From UBA9926 sp023261215 (GTDB taxonomy: Bacteria; Pseudomonadota; Gammaproteobacteria; Pseudomonadales; Azotimanducaceae), in assembly GCA_038136035.1 (NCBI GenBank), contig JAYPYV010000002.1, positions 62,001-126,000 on the forward strand: a stretch of 64,000 nt of DNA. The letters run 5' to 3'. Below are positions 27,416 through 37,770 of the stretch, piece after piece. The notes under the pieces are model-generated. The model was not told the origin of the DNA and ran no database searches. It worked only from the letters and a program-made list of their open reading frames with translations. Position 1 is the first letter of the stretch. Each line of letters starts with the position of its first letter. The position numbers and the translations under genes were made by a program.

Positions 27416-27729
27416 GGTTTTACTCCTTACTTCATTTTTCACGATGAGCCGCGATTGCTTTTCACGCGCGAATCGCCGACTCAACTCGATACTTAACCAA
27501 CGGTCCTAACAGGCTTGCGTGTGCTGTATGAGATAACGCATCACACCCGCCGATTCACAGCCAATATGCTAGCTCAAATCAGCGATTACGCCTATCTTCG
27601 CCCACCTCGGGCGATTACCGCGTATTTGAGCATAGGACCGCATCGAATACCATCTATCTCGAGGGCTTTTCCAACCAAATTCAACCCAACGTTGGTGCTA
27701 AAAACCCTTCGAGCGCAGCGTGCGTTCAG
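27416..27729. other. Intergenic stretch between tolB and pal
   Basis: About 314 bases, long for a tol-pal operon where these genes are usually close together. It may carry a separate promoter for pal. I see no clear promoter pair, terminator or small gene. Confidence 0.35.
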
Positions 27730-29267
27730 CTAATTGGGGTTGGTCGCAGACTCAACACCCGTGGGTAACGACTGCTTCACAGAGGAGAACAAGGTTTNNN
27801 NNNNNNNNNNNNNNNNNNNNNNNNNNNNNNNNNNNNNNNNNNNNNNNNNNNNNNNNNNNNNNNNNNNNNNNNNNNNNNNNNNNNNNNNNNNNNNNNNGTC
27901 GCAGACTCAACACCCGTGGGTAACGACTGCTTCACAGAGGAGAACAAGGTTTTTTTCAGTGGTGACCAGGCAGGTTCTCGGACGTCCCCTTCCCTCGCGG
28001 GGAGATTAAACTTCACACTTCCATCCATTGATACGCCTGCCAATATGCCCTGGCCATCTACCATCGTTGCATAGATCAGCATGCTGTCGTTCGGTGCAAT
28101 GCTCGGTGACTCATCCAGCGCCGTCTCTGTTAGAACGCTGAACCGCCCTCGATCAAGGTCCAGATGACTGATGTGGAATATTCCGTTTCGGCGATGCACC
28201 ATTACGAGCCCTTTCCCATCGCGGGTGAGACTTGACCGCGCGTTATAGTCACCTTCGAAGGTCAACCGTTCGATTTCAAGATCACTCAGGCGCATCGAAT
28301 AAATCTGGGGTTGCCCCCCACGGTTTGACGTAAAGATGATCGATTGACCATCGGCACTCCAAGAGGGCTCGGTATCGATCCCATAGTGCCGGGTTAAGCG
28401 ACGCAGTTTGCGGGGCTTCGATTCCAGGTCGAGCACATAGATTTCTGGGTTACCGTCCTTGGACAAGACCATGGCCAGTTTTTTTCCATCTGGAGAAAAC
28501 GCTGGCGCGCCATTAAGCCCTTCAAAATCTGTGACTTGCTGTCTTGTTCTGGTTTTGAGGTTATGGACATAGATTGCTGGGCGACTGTCACGCTCAAAAG
28601 AAACATAAGCAATGCGTTCACCGTCTGGCGCCCAACTTGCCGAAAGAATCGGCTCTCGAGACTGCAATACCGTTCTCACTCTCTGCCCATCCGCATCGGC
28701 GACATTTAACCGGTACACCCGGCCGCTATCCTGCTGAGTCACGGTGATGTAAAGAATCTCAGAGGAAAAGGCGCCAGGGATGCCAGTTAACGCCTCATAA
28801 ACAGAATCGCTGATGTAATGCGCCATATCACGGAGCATCAGGTCGCTCCCAGTGATCGTTTCGCTGTGTTCCACTTCATTCTTATACACGTTGAAAAGAT
28901 CGAACGTCACCGCAAGATCGGCCTCGGATTCTTCGATCCGACCCAAGACCAAATATTCAACATCCAGTAATCGCCAATCTCTCGTGTAGACGTCCTTGGA
29001 CTCGTGAGGCAGCGACAACATCGCGCTCACCGGCAGCGTATTGAAACGGCCACTAAAACCCAAGTCCTGAGCCACAATGGCCGCTACATCTTCGGGAAGC
29101 CCCCCCCGGCCCCGCCAATCAAAGGGCACCACGGCCACCATCACCGCGTTGTCTGCGCCTTGGGTGATTTCAATTTGCAACTCACCCGAGGCCGTCATCA
29201 CCGTTGACTGCAGCAGCGCACAAAGCACAACGGTCAGTAATCGGTTCACTCGTACTTTCCTTTCCAT
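27730..29267 (-). CDS. tolB: Tol-Pal system protein TolB (split only by a false gap)
   Basis: Periplasmic protein with a signal peptide, an N-terminal domain and a six-bladed propeller of repeats such as APDGERIAYVS, SPDGKKLAMVL and SADGQSIIFTSNRGG. It shuttles between Pal and TolA. The coordinates span a 100-N gap flanked by the same 55 bp on both sides. Removing the 155 extra bases leaves 1383 bases, a clean frame of 460 residues ending TNPN and TAG at 27730. The exact restoration argues that the gene is intact. A GTG at 29249 with GGAAAG upstream is an alternative start. tolA ends two bases before. Confidence 0.92.
27743..27952. other. False scaffold gap: 100 N between two copies of the same 55 bp
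   Basis: 27743-27797 and 27898-27952 are identical. They are the overlapping ends of two contigs joined without merging, with 100 N placed between (27798-27897). This is an assembly artefact, not a biological repeat. Confidence 0.95.
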
Positions 29268-29269
29268 GA

Positions 29270-29995
29270 CTAGAGCCTTAAATCTTCAGGTCTGAACAAT
29301 AATGTGAATTCCCTAAAGCTTCGCTCAAACATAGCTGACTCCGAAGGCACACTAAAGCGATGAACTTTCTCAACGGCAACCATGGCTGAGCGATCAAAGG
29401 CGGCATTACCGCTACTCTCAGCAATTTGAACCTCAACCACTTCACCCGTAGGCACAAGAAAAACTTTCAAGATGGCTTGCATGCCATTTCGAGCGCTTGG
29501 CGGTCTAGACCAATTCTGGATCACATCCCTTTGAATCTGGCCAATATAAGCCATGGCTCGCTCATCATCGGTGACCGCCGCTCTCGCACCTTGCTCAGCG
29601 TTGATCGCCCGCATCAGATCGGCCTCGAGCAAAGCCTGGGTCGCATCATTCTCGTCGGGCTGAGGCGTTACGACTTCGATGGCGGTGCGCTCTGGGTCTG
29701 ACGGTTGATCGGGCTCGGCGACTTGAGCGCGCTCAGTCACCGCCGCTTGCGCGGGTTTGACTTTTTTGGGCTTACCCGCCTGCTGCTTTTTCGCCACTTG
29801 GGCAGGGGGTTTCTGTTTCGGAGGCGGAGGCTTGACATTCGGCTTTGGCAAATTCACGACACTGGCCTGGATGTACAGAGGCTCGACGCGAACCCGATCG
29901 GGCAAGGGCTGCTCCCAATTGTGGAGCAGGAGCGCAACCACAGCACCATGTAATGCGAGCGCAAAAATCGTCGGAAGAATGGCCGACCGCAACAT
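29270..29995 (-). CDS. tolA: Tol-Pal system protein TolA
   Basis: A 241-residue protein, much shorter than the 421 of E. coli: one N-terminal transmembrane helix (about 8-27), a short proline/lysine-rich segment (PNVKPPPPKQKPPAQVAKK) and the C-terminal TonB-like domain (about 140-241). It spans the periplasm and passes TolQR energy to TolB and Pal. The long helical domain of E. coli is largely missing, giving a reach of perhaps half. Sits between tolR and tolB. Confidence 0.88.
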   Translation of the reverse strand: MLRSAILPTIFALALHGAVVALLLHNWEQPLPDRVRVEPLYIQASVVNLPKPNVKPPPPKQKPPAQVAKKQQAGKPKKVKPAQAAVTERAQVAEPDQPSDPERTAIEVVTPQPDENDATQALLEADLMRAINAEQGARAAVTDDERAMAYIGQIQRDVIQNWSRPPSARNGMQAILKVFLVPTGEVVEVQIAESSGNAAFDRSAMVAVEKVHRFSVPSESAMFERSFREFTLLFRPEDLRL

Positions 29996-30000
29996 GAACC

Positions 30001-30426
30001 CTAGCCTTGCGTCCTGGGTTGTGTCACGAGGCCCACATCTTCAACGCCAGCGTTTTTGAGTTCGTCCATCACCTGCATCACTCGACCATAGGGTACGGCT
30101 TGATCTCCCTCGATCAGCACTTTCATCGCAGGCTGGGCAGACATAATCTTCTGCACTTGACCGACTAAATCGACTAACGTCAGAGCCGACTCTCGCTCAC
30201 CCACATTCAAATAATACTGTCCGGCAGCGTCCACGCTCACAACCAGAAAGTCATCGGGATCGGTCACTTCAATGGCCTCACTGTCAGCTGCTGGAAGCTC
30301 AACTTTGATGCCCTGGGTCATCAGTGGCGCGGTGACCATGAAAATAACCAGCAAGACAAGCATCACGTCGATATAGGGCACCACATTGATTTCAGACATA
30401 GGCTTTCGCCGGACGACTTTCGCCAT
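30001..30426 (-). CDS. tolR: Tol-Pal system protein TolR
   Basis: A 141-residue ExbD/TolR protein: one N-terminal transmembrane helix containing the conserved aspartate (NVVPYIDVMLVLLVIFM) and a periplasmic domain. With TolQ it forms the proton-driven motor. Three bases follow the tolQ stop. Confidence 0.94.
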   Translation of the reverse strand: MAKVVRRKPMSEINVVPYIDVMLVLLVIFMVTAPLMTQGIKVELPAADSEAIEVTDPDDFLVVSVDAAGQYYLNVGERESALTLVDLVGQVQKIMSAQPAMKVLIEGDQAVPYGRVMQVMDELKNAGVEDVGLVTQPRTQG

Positions 30427-30429
30427 CGA

Positions 30430-31107
<678 letters not shown>

Positions 31108-31181
31108 AGCGTTTTCTCATTTCCTTGATGATGATCAATTCAGCCCTTTTTGGGCTTGAGTGGATGACCCTTTGACCAAAC

Positions 31182-32234
31182 TTAGCGCTCGCTTTCCCCA
31201 GAAAACAGATCGCTGCTCGATGTGGCGGCTTCACTTTTAGGGTCAAGACCAAAATGCAAATAGGCGCGATGGGTCGCTACGCGCCCTCTAGGCGTTCGCA
31301 TGATGAACCCTTGTTGAATTAAGTAGGGCTCATAAACATCTTCGAGCGTGTCTCGTTCCTCGCCAACCGCAGCTGAGAGAGAATCAATACCCACCGGCCC
31401 CCCCTCAAACTTGTCGATCAGCGCGAGCAAAAGTCGTCGATCCATTGCATCAAAGCCGCTGCTGTCCACCTTTAGCAAATTTAATGCTTGATCAGCACAC
31501 GATTGGTCAATCACCCCGCTCGCTCGAACTTGGGCAAAGTCACGAACCCGGCGCAACAGCCGATTGGCAATCCGCGGCGTCCCTCGACTGCGCGCAGCAA
31601 TTTCTCGCGCGCCCGCCTCTTCCGCAACCACGCCTAAAAGACCCGCGGATCGTCTGACAATTTTGGTGAGATCCTCGATCTCATAAAATTCCAAGCGCTG
31701 AACGATCCCAAAGCGATCTCTCAAAGGGGATGTCAAAAGCCCCGTTCGGGTCGTCGCGCCCACCAAGGTAAACGGAGGCAAATCGAGCTTGATGGTTCTT
31801 GCCGCAGGGCCCTCCCCAATGGTGATATCCACTTGATGATCTTCCATTGCTGGGTACAGAATTTCTTCAACTGCTGGACTTAAGCGATGAATTTCATCAA
31901 TAAATAACACATCACCTGGGGACAAATTTGTGAGTGTTGCTACCAGATCGCCCTTCTTCTCGATCACTGGACCCGCCGTGGATCGAATCTGTGCTGACAT
32001 TTCTGACGCGATGATGTTGGCAAGCGTTGTTTTACCAAGCCCCGGAGGACCAAAAATCAGCGTGTGGTCCAGCGACTCACCGCGCGCTTTGGCCGCATCC
32101 ATGAACAGGCTCATTTGTTCCACAACGGCGGGTTGACCCACGTACTCAGCCAAAGACTTTGGTCTAATCGCCCAATCCTGACCCTGATCCTCAGTCTGAG
32201 GTTCAGGTGCGATTAATCGGTCGTTTTCTATCAT
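31182..32234 (-). CDS. ruvB: Holliday junction helicase RuvB
   Basis: A 350-residue AAA+ motor that drives branch migration with RuvA. Walker A GPPGLGKTTL, Walker B FIDEIHRLS, sensor TTRTGLLTSPLRDRFG and the C-terminal winged helix with PRGRVATHRAY. Seven bases after ruvA. Confidence 0.97.
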   Translation of the reverse strand: MIENDRLIAPEPQTEDQGQDWAIRPKSLAEYVGQPAVVEQMSLFMDAAKARGESLDHTLIFGPPGLGKTTLANIIASEMSAQIRSTAGPVIEKKGDLVATLTNLSPGDVLFIDEIHRLSPAVEEILYPAMEDHQVDITIGEGPAARTIKLDLPPFTLVGATTRTGLLTSPLRDRFGIVQRLEFYEIEDLTKIVRRSAGLLGVVAEEAGAREIAARSRGTPRIANRLLRRVRDFAQVRASGVIDQSCADQALNLLKVDSSGFDAMDRRLLLALIDKFEGGPVGIDSLSAAVGEERDTLEDVYEPYLIQQGFIMRTPRGRVATHRAYLHFGLDPKSEAATSSSDLFSGESER

Positions 32235-32241
32235 GGGCGGA

Positions 32242-32838
32242 TTAACTCAGAAGCTTTAGCGCGCGACGCAGCGCGTCTTCAATGTTATCGATGGGCGACT
32301 CCAATTGCGACAACGCCAATGCAATCTCCTGGGGGCGGAAACCAAGACCGACCAGTGCGCTTTCCACCTCGTCAAGGACCGACGCGGATGCCGCTTTGGT
32401 TTTCGCGGCAATGACCGGCATTTCTGCAGCGGCAAAATCATCCAGGCGATCGCGCATCTCCATAATCAGGCGCTCAGCCATGACCCGACCCACACCAGGG
32501 ACCGCGTTCAGCGTCTTTACGTCTCCAGCCCGCACGCAGGCGACAAACGCGCCGACATCAAGACTGGATAAAATACCAAGCGCGAGGCGCGGCCCGACCT
32601 TATTAACTTTGATCAAAGCGCGAAACAGATCTCTGGCCGTGCGGTCGAGGAAACCAAAGAGGATGTGCGCATCTTCACGAACGACGAAATGCGTATGGAG
32701 CGTGACGGTGTCCCCAATGGCGAGCCCAGACAACAATACGCTCGAGGGCACATCGACTTCGTAACCGATCCCGCTCACATCAATAAGCAACTGCTGATCG
32801 AGTCGTTCCTTGAGCTCGCCTCTGATTTGACCAATCAA
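32242..32838 (-). CDS. ruvA: Holliday junction protein RuvA
   Basis: A 198-residue protein: OB-fold domain I (about 1-64), helix-hairpin-helix domain II (KVGPRLALGIL, VPGVGRVMAERLI) and a C-terminal domain III that contacts RuvB. It starts with TTG (MIGQIRGEL, as in the family) and this TTG overlaps the ruvC stop as TTGA. Confidence 0.96.
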   Translation of the reverse strand: MIGQIRGELKERLDQQLLIDVSGIGYEVDVPSSVLLSGLAIGDTVTLHTHFVVREDAHILFGFLDRTARDLFRALIKVNKVGPRLALGILSSLDVGAFVACVRAGDVKTLNAVPGVGRVMAERLIMEMRDRLDDFAAAEMPVIAAKTKAASASVLDEVESALVGLGFRPQEIALALSQLESPIDNIEDALRRALKLLS

Positions 32839-33371
32839 GACTGGCTCTCCACTAATCTACCCCGACGAAACTCCGCCTTGGGAGCCCCTATACGAAGCAA
32901 CTGACCTGAGGTCTGAACATGACACAACGCAATGGCGAGGGCGTCGGCTGCGTCCTGCTGAGGTTTGCCTTGCAGTGAGAGAAGCACCTCAACCATATGC
33001 TGAACTTGTGCTTTGGTTGCCGCCCCGCTACCCACAACGGCCTGTTTGATCTTTTTCGCTTCATATTCAGCAATCGGGACACTCGCATTGGCCGCGGCGA
33101 GCAACGCAACCCCTCTGGCTTGGCCAAGCTTAAGCGCAGAATCGGCGCTTCTCGCCATAAAGATTTTTTCGATGGCGACTTCCGAGGGTTGATGCAAACG
33201 AATCAATTCTCCGAGACCATCATAAATTTCGCTGAGTCGATCACCGGTGGCCGCGGACAGGGTCGTCCTAATGCAACCGCTGGCAAGGTAGATCGCACGC
33301 CCTTCTCGGGTCTCGATGACACCAAAGCCAGTGACTCGAGATCCCGGATCGATTCCCAACGTAATGGCCAT
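32835..33371 (-). CDS. ruvC: Holliday junction resolvase RuvC
   Basis: A 178-residue endonuclease cutting Holliday junctions symmetrically. Acidic active site starts with GIDPGSRVTGFG, then EKIFMA, and the C-terminal DAADALAIALCH. The three ruv genes form one unit, unlike E. coli where ruvC is separated. No LexA box is obvious in the 98 bp upstream. Confidence 0.96.
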   Translation of the reverse strand: MAITLGIDPGSRVTGFGVIETREGRAIYLASGCIRTTLSAATGDRLSEIYDGLGELIRLHQPSEVAIEKIFMARSADSALKLGQARGVALLAAANASVPIAEYEAKKIKQAVVGSGAATKAQVQHMVEVLLSLQGKPQQDAADALAIALCHVQTSGQLLRIGAPKAEFRRGRLVESQS

Positions 33372-33469
33372 AGACCACCCTTTTCTGTTCGAAAAAGTCT
33401 AGCACAGGACCTTATCAATCTGCGGATAGACGCCCATGAGCAGGGCTTCAGGCGAGAGGCAAACAGCAA

Positions 33470-34207
33470 TCAGGTTTCTGAATCGGCAGGAAAGCTCGCA
33501 TTCGTGTAAACGCTGGTCACATCGTCCAGATCTTCCAGCGAATCAATCATCTTGATGATCCGCTCACTGGTTTCCAGATCGAGGGACGTGAAGGTTTGCG
33601 GCACCATCGCGACCTCAGCGAGAACGGCCGTCAGACCTGCGTCGTCAATTTGTTGCTTCACAACTTGGAAAGCCTCGGGTGAGGTCACCACGGTAATCGC
33701 ACCATCCTCCTCGACTTCCACATCATCTGCACCCGCCTCAATGGCGACCTCAAAAAGCGCCTCCTCGGAGACCCCCGGCTCAAAATACAGCTGACCTTTT
33801 TTGTCGAACAGGTAGGCCACCGAACCGTCCGTCCCGAGATTCCCCCCTGCTTTTGTAAAGATGTGACGCACCTCTGCGACCGTTCGATTTCGGTTGTCAG
33901 TCATGGTCTCAACCAAGAAAGCGACGCCCCCTGGACCGTAGCCCTCATAGGTCAGAGCAACAAGGTCTGCGCCGTCCTGGCCGCCGGCGCCGCGCTGAAT
34001 GGCTCGCTCCATCGTGTCTTTTGGCATCTGGGCAGCTTTTGCCTTATCCACCACCGTTCGAAGACCTGGGTTGTCCTCGATATTGCCTCCACCATCTCTT
34101 GCCGCAACCGTCAGTTCGCGAATAATTTTAGTAAAGACCTTGGCTCGCTTGGCGTCTTGGCCTGCCTTACGATGCTTAATGTTGCTCCACTTACTGTGTC
34201 CCGCCAT
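33470..34207 (-). CDS. yebC: YebC/PmpR family transcriptional regulator
   Basis: A 245-residue protein with the unmistakable N-terminus MAGHSKWSNIKHRKA and the NPGLRTVVDKAKAAQMPKD segment. Family members bind DNA, or in some lineages help translation past proline stretches. It lies between aspS and ruvC, the common gammaproteobacterial order. Confidence 0.94.
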   Translation of the reverse strand: MAGHSKWSNIKHRKAGQDAKRAKVFTKIIRELTVAARDGGGNIEDNPGLRTVVDKAKAAQMPKDTMERAIQRGAGGQDGADLVALTYEGYGPGGVAFLVETMTDNRNRTVAEVRHIFTKAGGNLGTDGSVAYLFDKKGQLYFEPGVSEEALFEVAIEAGADDVEVEEDGAITVVTSPEAFQVVKQQIDDAGLTAVLAEVAMVPQTFTSLDLETSERIIKMIDSLEDLDDVTSVYTNASFPADSET

Positions 34208-34219
34208 GTCAGCCTCAAC

Positions 34220-35995
34220 CTATGACAACTGCGTTCTTATGGATAATTCGCGAAGCTGCCCTGGCTCCACCGCACTGGGTGCTGAGGTCAGCAAACACGT
34301 GGCCGTTTGCGTCTTGGGAAATGCGATGACGTCTCGAATCGCCTTGGCGCCCGAAAGCAACATCACTAAACGATCCAACCCAAAAGCAATGCCCCCATGG
34401 GGCGGAGCACCCAAATCAAGCGCATCCAGCAAAAAGCCGAACTTTTCTCGCGAGGCTTCTTCCGACAGTCCCAGCACTTGGAACACCGCTTGTTGCCATT
34501 CGGGTTGATAGACTCGGATTGACCCACCGCCCACTTCAAAGCCATTAATCACCATGTCGTAGGCACGGGACAACGCAGATGCTGGGTCTGAAAGCATGGC
34601 TTCAATGGTGCCCGAGGGATGGGTAAATGGATGGTGCACTGCGGAAAATGCTTTCTGACCTTTGCTCGGCCCATCAACCGGTTCGAACATCGGGAAGTCT
34701 ACGACCCAGCACGCAGCCCACTCGCGGGTAAACAAATTGAGATCTTCGCCCAGCTTCGCGCGCAAAGCGCCCATGGATGCGTTCACAACATCTTGCTTAT
34801 CCGCGCCAAAGAAAATGACATCACCGACCTCAGCACCTAGGCGCTCCAGCACGGCTTTCACCACGTCCTCTGGTAGGAACTTCAAGATCGGCGACTGCAA
34901 GCCGTCCATCCCCTGATCCAAGGCGTTCACTTTGATATACGCGAGCCCCTTGGCACCGTAAATTCCCACGAAACTGGTCAACTCGTCGATCGTCTTACGG
35001 GTCAACTGTTGACCATCTGGAAGTCGAAGCGCGGCCACGCGGCCCTCAGCATCATTAGCGGGCCCGCTGAAGACCTTGAACTCCACTTCCCGCATCAGAT
35101 CGCCGATGTCGGTCAGCGGCAAATCAAACCGAAGATCCGGACGGTCCGTGCCATAGAGGCTCATCGCCTCTTGGTAAGAAAGCACTGGCAGGTCACCCAA
35201 GTCCACGGCGATCAAATCTTTGAACAATGTTTTGATCATCCGCTCAGCGAGTTCCATGATCATGGTCTCGTCAATAAAGGCGGCCTCGATATCAATTTGC
35301 GTGAATTCTGGTTGCCGATCGGCCCGCAAATCCTCATCACGAAAGCATCTGGCAATCTGGTAGTAACGATCGAATCCAGACATCATCAGTAGCTGCTTAA
35401 ATATTTGAGGTGATTGCGGCAGCGCGTAAAAAGCCCCGGGATGAACCCGACTAGGAACCAGGTAGTCCCTCGCACCCTCAGGCGTGGCTTTGGTCAGCAC
35501 CGGCGTTTCGATATCTACGAACTGCTCACCTTCCAAAAATCTTCGGATTAAATGCGACGCTTGCGACCGCAGCCTGAGTTTTTCCTGCATCTCAGGGCGC
35601 CGCAAATCAAGAAAACGATACCGAAGTCGAACATCCTCACCCGCTTCAGAATATTCGTCCAATTGGAAAGGAGGCGTTCGCGATCGATTCAGTAGTTCGA
35701 GTGATTGACCCAAGACTTCAATCTCTCCAGTCGCCATTTTCGGATTGACTGCCTGAGCATCCCGCGCCCGAACCAGTCCTTTAATCCTGACAACAAACTC
35801 GTTTCTTAACTGATCGGCCAAGGCAAAGTGCTGCTCGGTGTCGGGGTCGAAAACCACCTGCACAATGCCTTTATGATCCCGGAGATCAAGAAAAATGACA
35901 CCCCCATGATCTCTACGGCGGTGGATCCATCCACACAGTGTTACCGCCTCACCAATCTGGTCGGCCCGAATGTCTCCACACAAATGACTTCTCAT
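34220..35995 (-). CDS. aspS: Aspartyl-tRNA synthetase
   Basis: About 591 residues (E. coli 590): an OB-fold anticodon domain (about 1-130), a class II catalytic domain interrupted by the bacterial insertion (about 280-415), and motif 3 GLDRLVMLL. Motif 2 is FRDEDLRADRQPEFTQID. The start MRSHLCGDIR at 35995 is chosen because AGGA lies eight bases upstream and the length then matches; the frame opens to 36016. Discriminating versus non-discriminating type cannot be settled by eye. Confidence 0.96.
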   Translation of the reverse strand: MRSHLCGDIRADQIGEAVTLCGWIHRRRDHGGVIFLDLRDHKGIVQVVFDPDTEQHFALADQLRNEFVVRIKGLVRARDAQAVNPKMATGEIEVLGQSLELLNRSRTPPFQLDEYSEAGEDVRLRYRFLDLRRPEMQEKLRLRSQASHLIRRFLEGEQFVDIETPVLTKATPEGARDYLVPSRVHPGAFYALPQSPQIFKQLLMMSGFDRYYQIARCFRDEDLRADRQPEFTQIDIEAAFIDETMIMELAERMIKTLFKDLIAVDLGDLPVLSYQEAMSLYGTDRPDLRFDLPLTDIGDLMREVEFKVFSGPANDAEGRVAALRLPDGQQLTRKTIDELTSFVGIYGAKGLAYIKVNALDQGMDGLQSPILKFLPEDVVKAVLERLGAEVGDVIFFGADKQDVVNASMGALRAKLGEDLNLFTREWAACWVVDFPMFEPVDGPSKGQKAFSAVHHPFTHPSGTIEAMLSDPASALSRAYDMVINGFEVGGGSIRVYQPEWQQAVFQVLGLSEEASREKFGFLLDALDLGAPPHGGIAFGLDRLVMLLSGAKAIRDVIAFPKTQTATCLLTSAPSAVEPGQLRELSIRTQLS

Positions 35996-36080
35996 TGAAA
36001 TTCCTAAATAACCCAAGTGGGGCGCCGATCACATCACGCAAACGGAGGATGGCGTGATCAGCTCTTGGCGGCTAAAACAC

Positions 36081-36392
36081 CTACTCTGCAGCCGCCTTCG
36101 AAGCACTGCTGCTAGAACTGCTCTCAGTGCTGGAAGTGCTATTCGAACTCCCCGAATCAGAAGCACTTGAACTAGAACCCGAACCCGTTCCGGACACATT
36201 TTTCTTACTTCCCGTCTTGAAGTCAGTTTCATACCAACCGCCGCCCTTGAGCCTAAAGGCCGCCGCAGAAACTAATTTTTTCAAAGTCGATTGACCGCAC
36301 TCAGGACAATCACTGAGCGGAGCATCAGACATCTTTTGCAGTTTCTCGAGTCGATGAGAACAGCTCTCACACTGATACTCATAAATCGGCAT
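36081..36392 (-). CDS. FmdB-family zinc ribbon protein
   Basis: About 103 residues: MPIYEYQCESC with a second pair DCPECG forms a zinc ribbon, followed by KKLVSAAAFRLKGGGWYETDF and a low-complexity tail of about 45 residues dominated by serine. The family has no settled function. The start is set by AGGAG six bases upstream; a longer frame begins at 36482. It is first of the fmdB-aspS-yebC-ruvCAB line, with a 7-bp hairpin (36033-36058) between it and aspS. Confidence 0.9.
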   Translation of the reverse strand: MPIYEYQCESCSHRLEKLQKMSDAPLSDCPECGQSTLKKLVSAAAFRLKGGGWYETDFKTGSKKNVSGTGSGSSSSASDSGSSNSTSSTESSSSSSASKAAAE

Positions 36393-36751
36393 AGCGATCT
36401 CCTGGGCAACAAAGGTAATAGACGACACAATTCGTGGCGCGGGATTATACCGAAACAACTTGGGGTGCAACACATGGCGCACCTAACCCTAAAAAAATAG
36501 GTGTTCAGAGACCTTTTCGACAGAAAATAGCTTGCTCCATAGGGTTTCATTCGCTATAAAGAGCGCGGCTTTTCCAATTGGGGTCAGATCTTGAACTCAA
36601 ACAGGAATTTCCGGACTGAGTCTCTGTTCTCGTTCGCTGACTTTTCAGAGGAATTCTGGTCGAACTCACGGTCGGGCCTATCCTTAAAAGTTGATCGAAC
36701 TGGAACTCAGTTTCAGAAACGACATTAAACAAGCAGTAGAAGGAATGTTCC
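36393..36751. other. Intergenic stretch between fmdB and the HU-like gene
   Basis: About 359 bases between two divergently oriented genes, so it should carry promoters for both. I see no gene and no clear operator. The long open frame on the minus strand (36547-36840) is a shadow of the HU-like gene. Confidence 0.4.
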
Positions 36752-37087
36752 ATGGCAGCAAAAAAAGCGCCCGCAATTAAAGACAAATACACCAAAAGCG
36801 CCATCATCGCGTCACTTTCTGAGAGCACGGATCTCAGCAAGAAGCAGGTTACAGCCGTTCTTGATGAACTCTCAGGCCTGATCGAGCGTCACCTGCGAAA
36901 AGGTGCTGCTGGCGAATTTACGCTCCCCGGCTTAATGAAAATCAAGGCCGTTAAAAAGCCAGCACGAAAGGCCAAGAAAGGGGTTCCCAACCCATTCAAG
37001 CCAGGCGAAACGATGGATGTTGCTGCGAAGCCTGCAAGCACTGCGGTCAAAATCAGCGCTTTGAAAGGCATGAAAGATTTCGTCTAA
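36752..37087 (+). CDS. HU/IHF-family DNA-binding protein
   Basis: A 111-residue histone-like protein. An 11-residue Lys/Ala N-terminal extension precedes the HU fold; the DNA-binding arm region reads GVPNPFKPGETMDVAAKPAS, and the GEFTLPGLMKIK strand is typical. It is not hupA/hupB of the E. coli type but the longer, lysine-rich variety. AGAAGGA stands before the ATG and a strong terminator follows, so it is transcribed alone and probably strongly. Confidence 0.88.
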   Translation: MAAKKAPAIKDKYTKSAIIASLSESTDLSKKQVTAVLDELSGLIERHLRKGAAGEFTLPGLMKIKAVKKPARKAKKGVPNPFKPGETMDVAAKPASTAVKISALKGMKDFV

Positions 37088-37110
37088 TACTAATTAGATG
37101 ATGTTCTGAG

Positions 37111-37137
37111 AAAGGCCGCCTCGAGCGGCCTTTTTTT
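37111..37137 (+). terminator. Rho-independent terminator after HU-like gene
   Basis: Nine-bp stem AAAGGCCGC and GCGGCCTTT with a five-base loop, followed by a run of T. Twenty-three bases after the stop codon. Confidence 0.93.
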
Positions 37138-37292
37138 ATGCTCGTCTGCATCCGCTCAGGTTCAACGCACCAAAAGGTAATCTGCTAAGGCTGACCATCC
37201 GAGCGGTTTCGTCTTGTCTCACCGCACTTTTTTATGTGTTCACCCAACATGGATAACTCGAGCAAAGAGGGGTGCTTTGGTCACCCAAACAT

Positions 37293-37688
37293 TCAGTTCG
37301 ACTCTTTTGAAAGGTGGGCGATCGACGCAGCATTCTGCTCCCACTGAACACCATTAAAGGGCGTGACATCGAGTTTTCGCCAGTCCAATCCGTCAACGCA
37401 ACGCACGTTGACGCTGACCCCATCGGGGTTTGATCGCGGATAGTAAAAGGGTTTGATACCGCACACACTACAGAAGGTATGCCGAGCAACCTGCGTTCCA
37501 AATCGGTAGGTCGTCACACTTCCTTGAATCACCTCGAATTCACTCACAGGAATAATCCAGTGGAGGAAGTCCTCCAGCTCACAGATCGAACAGTTGCAGC
37601 GAAGCACTGAACGAGGCGGCTTGGTCTTCAACCGAAAGCGAACCGCGCCACAGTGACAAGACCCTTCATAGCGTCTTCGTTCTGTCAT
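37293..37688 (-). CDS. GFA (CENP-V/glutathione-dependent formaldehyde-activating) family protein
   Basis: About 131 residues with zinc-binding motifs CHCGAVRF, RCNCSIC and FCSVCGIKPFYYPRS, the cysteine pattern of the GFA fold. Most members lack a known substrate. The ATG at 37688 is preferred, though one at 37706 is possible; neither has a strong ribosome site. Divergent from proS. Confidence 0.85.
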   Translation of the reverse strand: MTERRRYEGSCHCGAVRFRLKTKPPRSVLRCNCSICELEDFLHWIIPVSEFEVIQGSVTTYRFGTQVARHTFCSVCGIKPFYYPRSNPDGVSVNVRCVDGLDWRKLDVTPFNGVQWEQNAASIAHLSKESN

Positions 37689-37770
37689 AGAATTGCGACC
37701 CCACATTTTCTGACCGATCCTTTAATCAGCCCAGCCAGCTGTTACGTTGCTGGGTGAGAATAGCGCACCC

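Noticed and set aside
27743..27952. 55-bp direct repeats as a recombination or attachment site
   Set aside because: Copies sit exactly at both edges of a 100-N gap and the same 55-bp length recurs at 43.5 kb. Contig overlap explains both.
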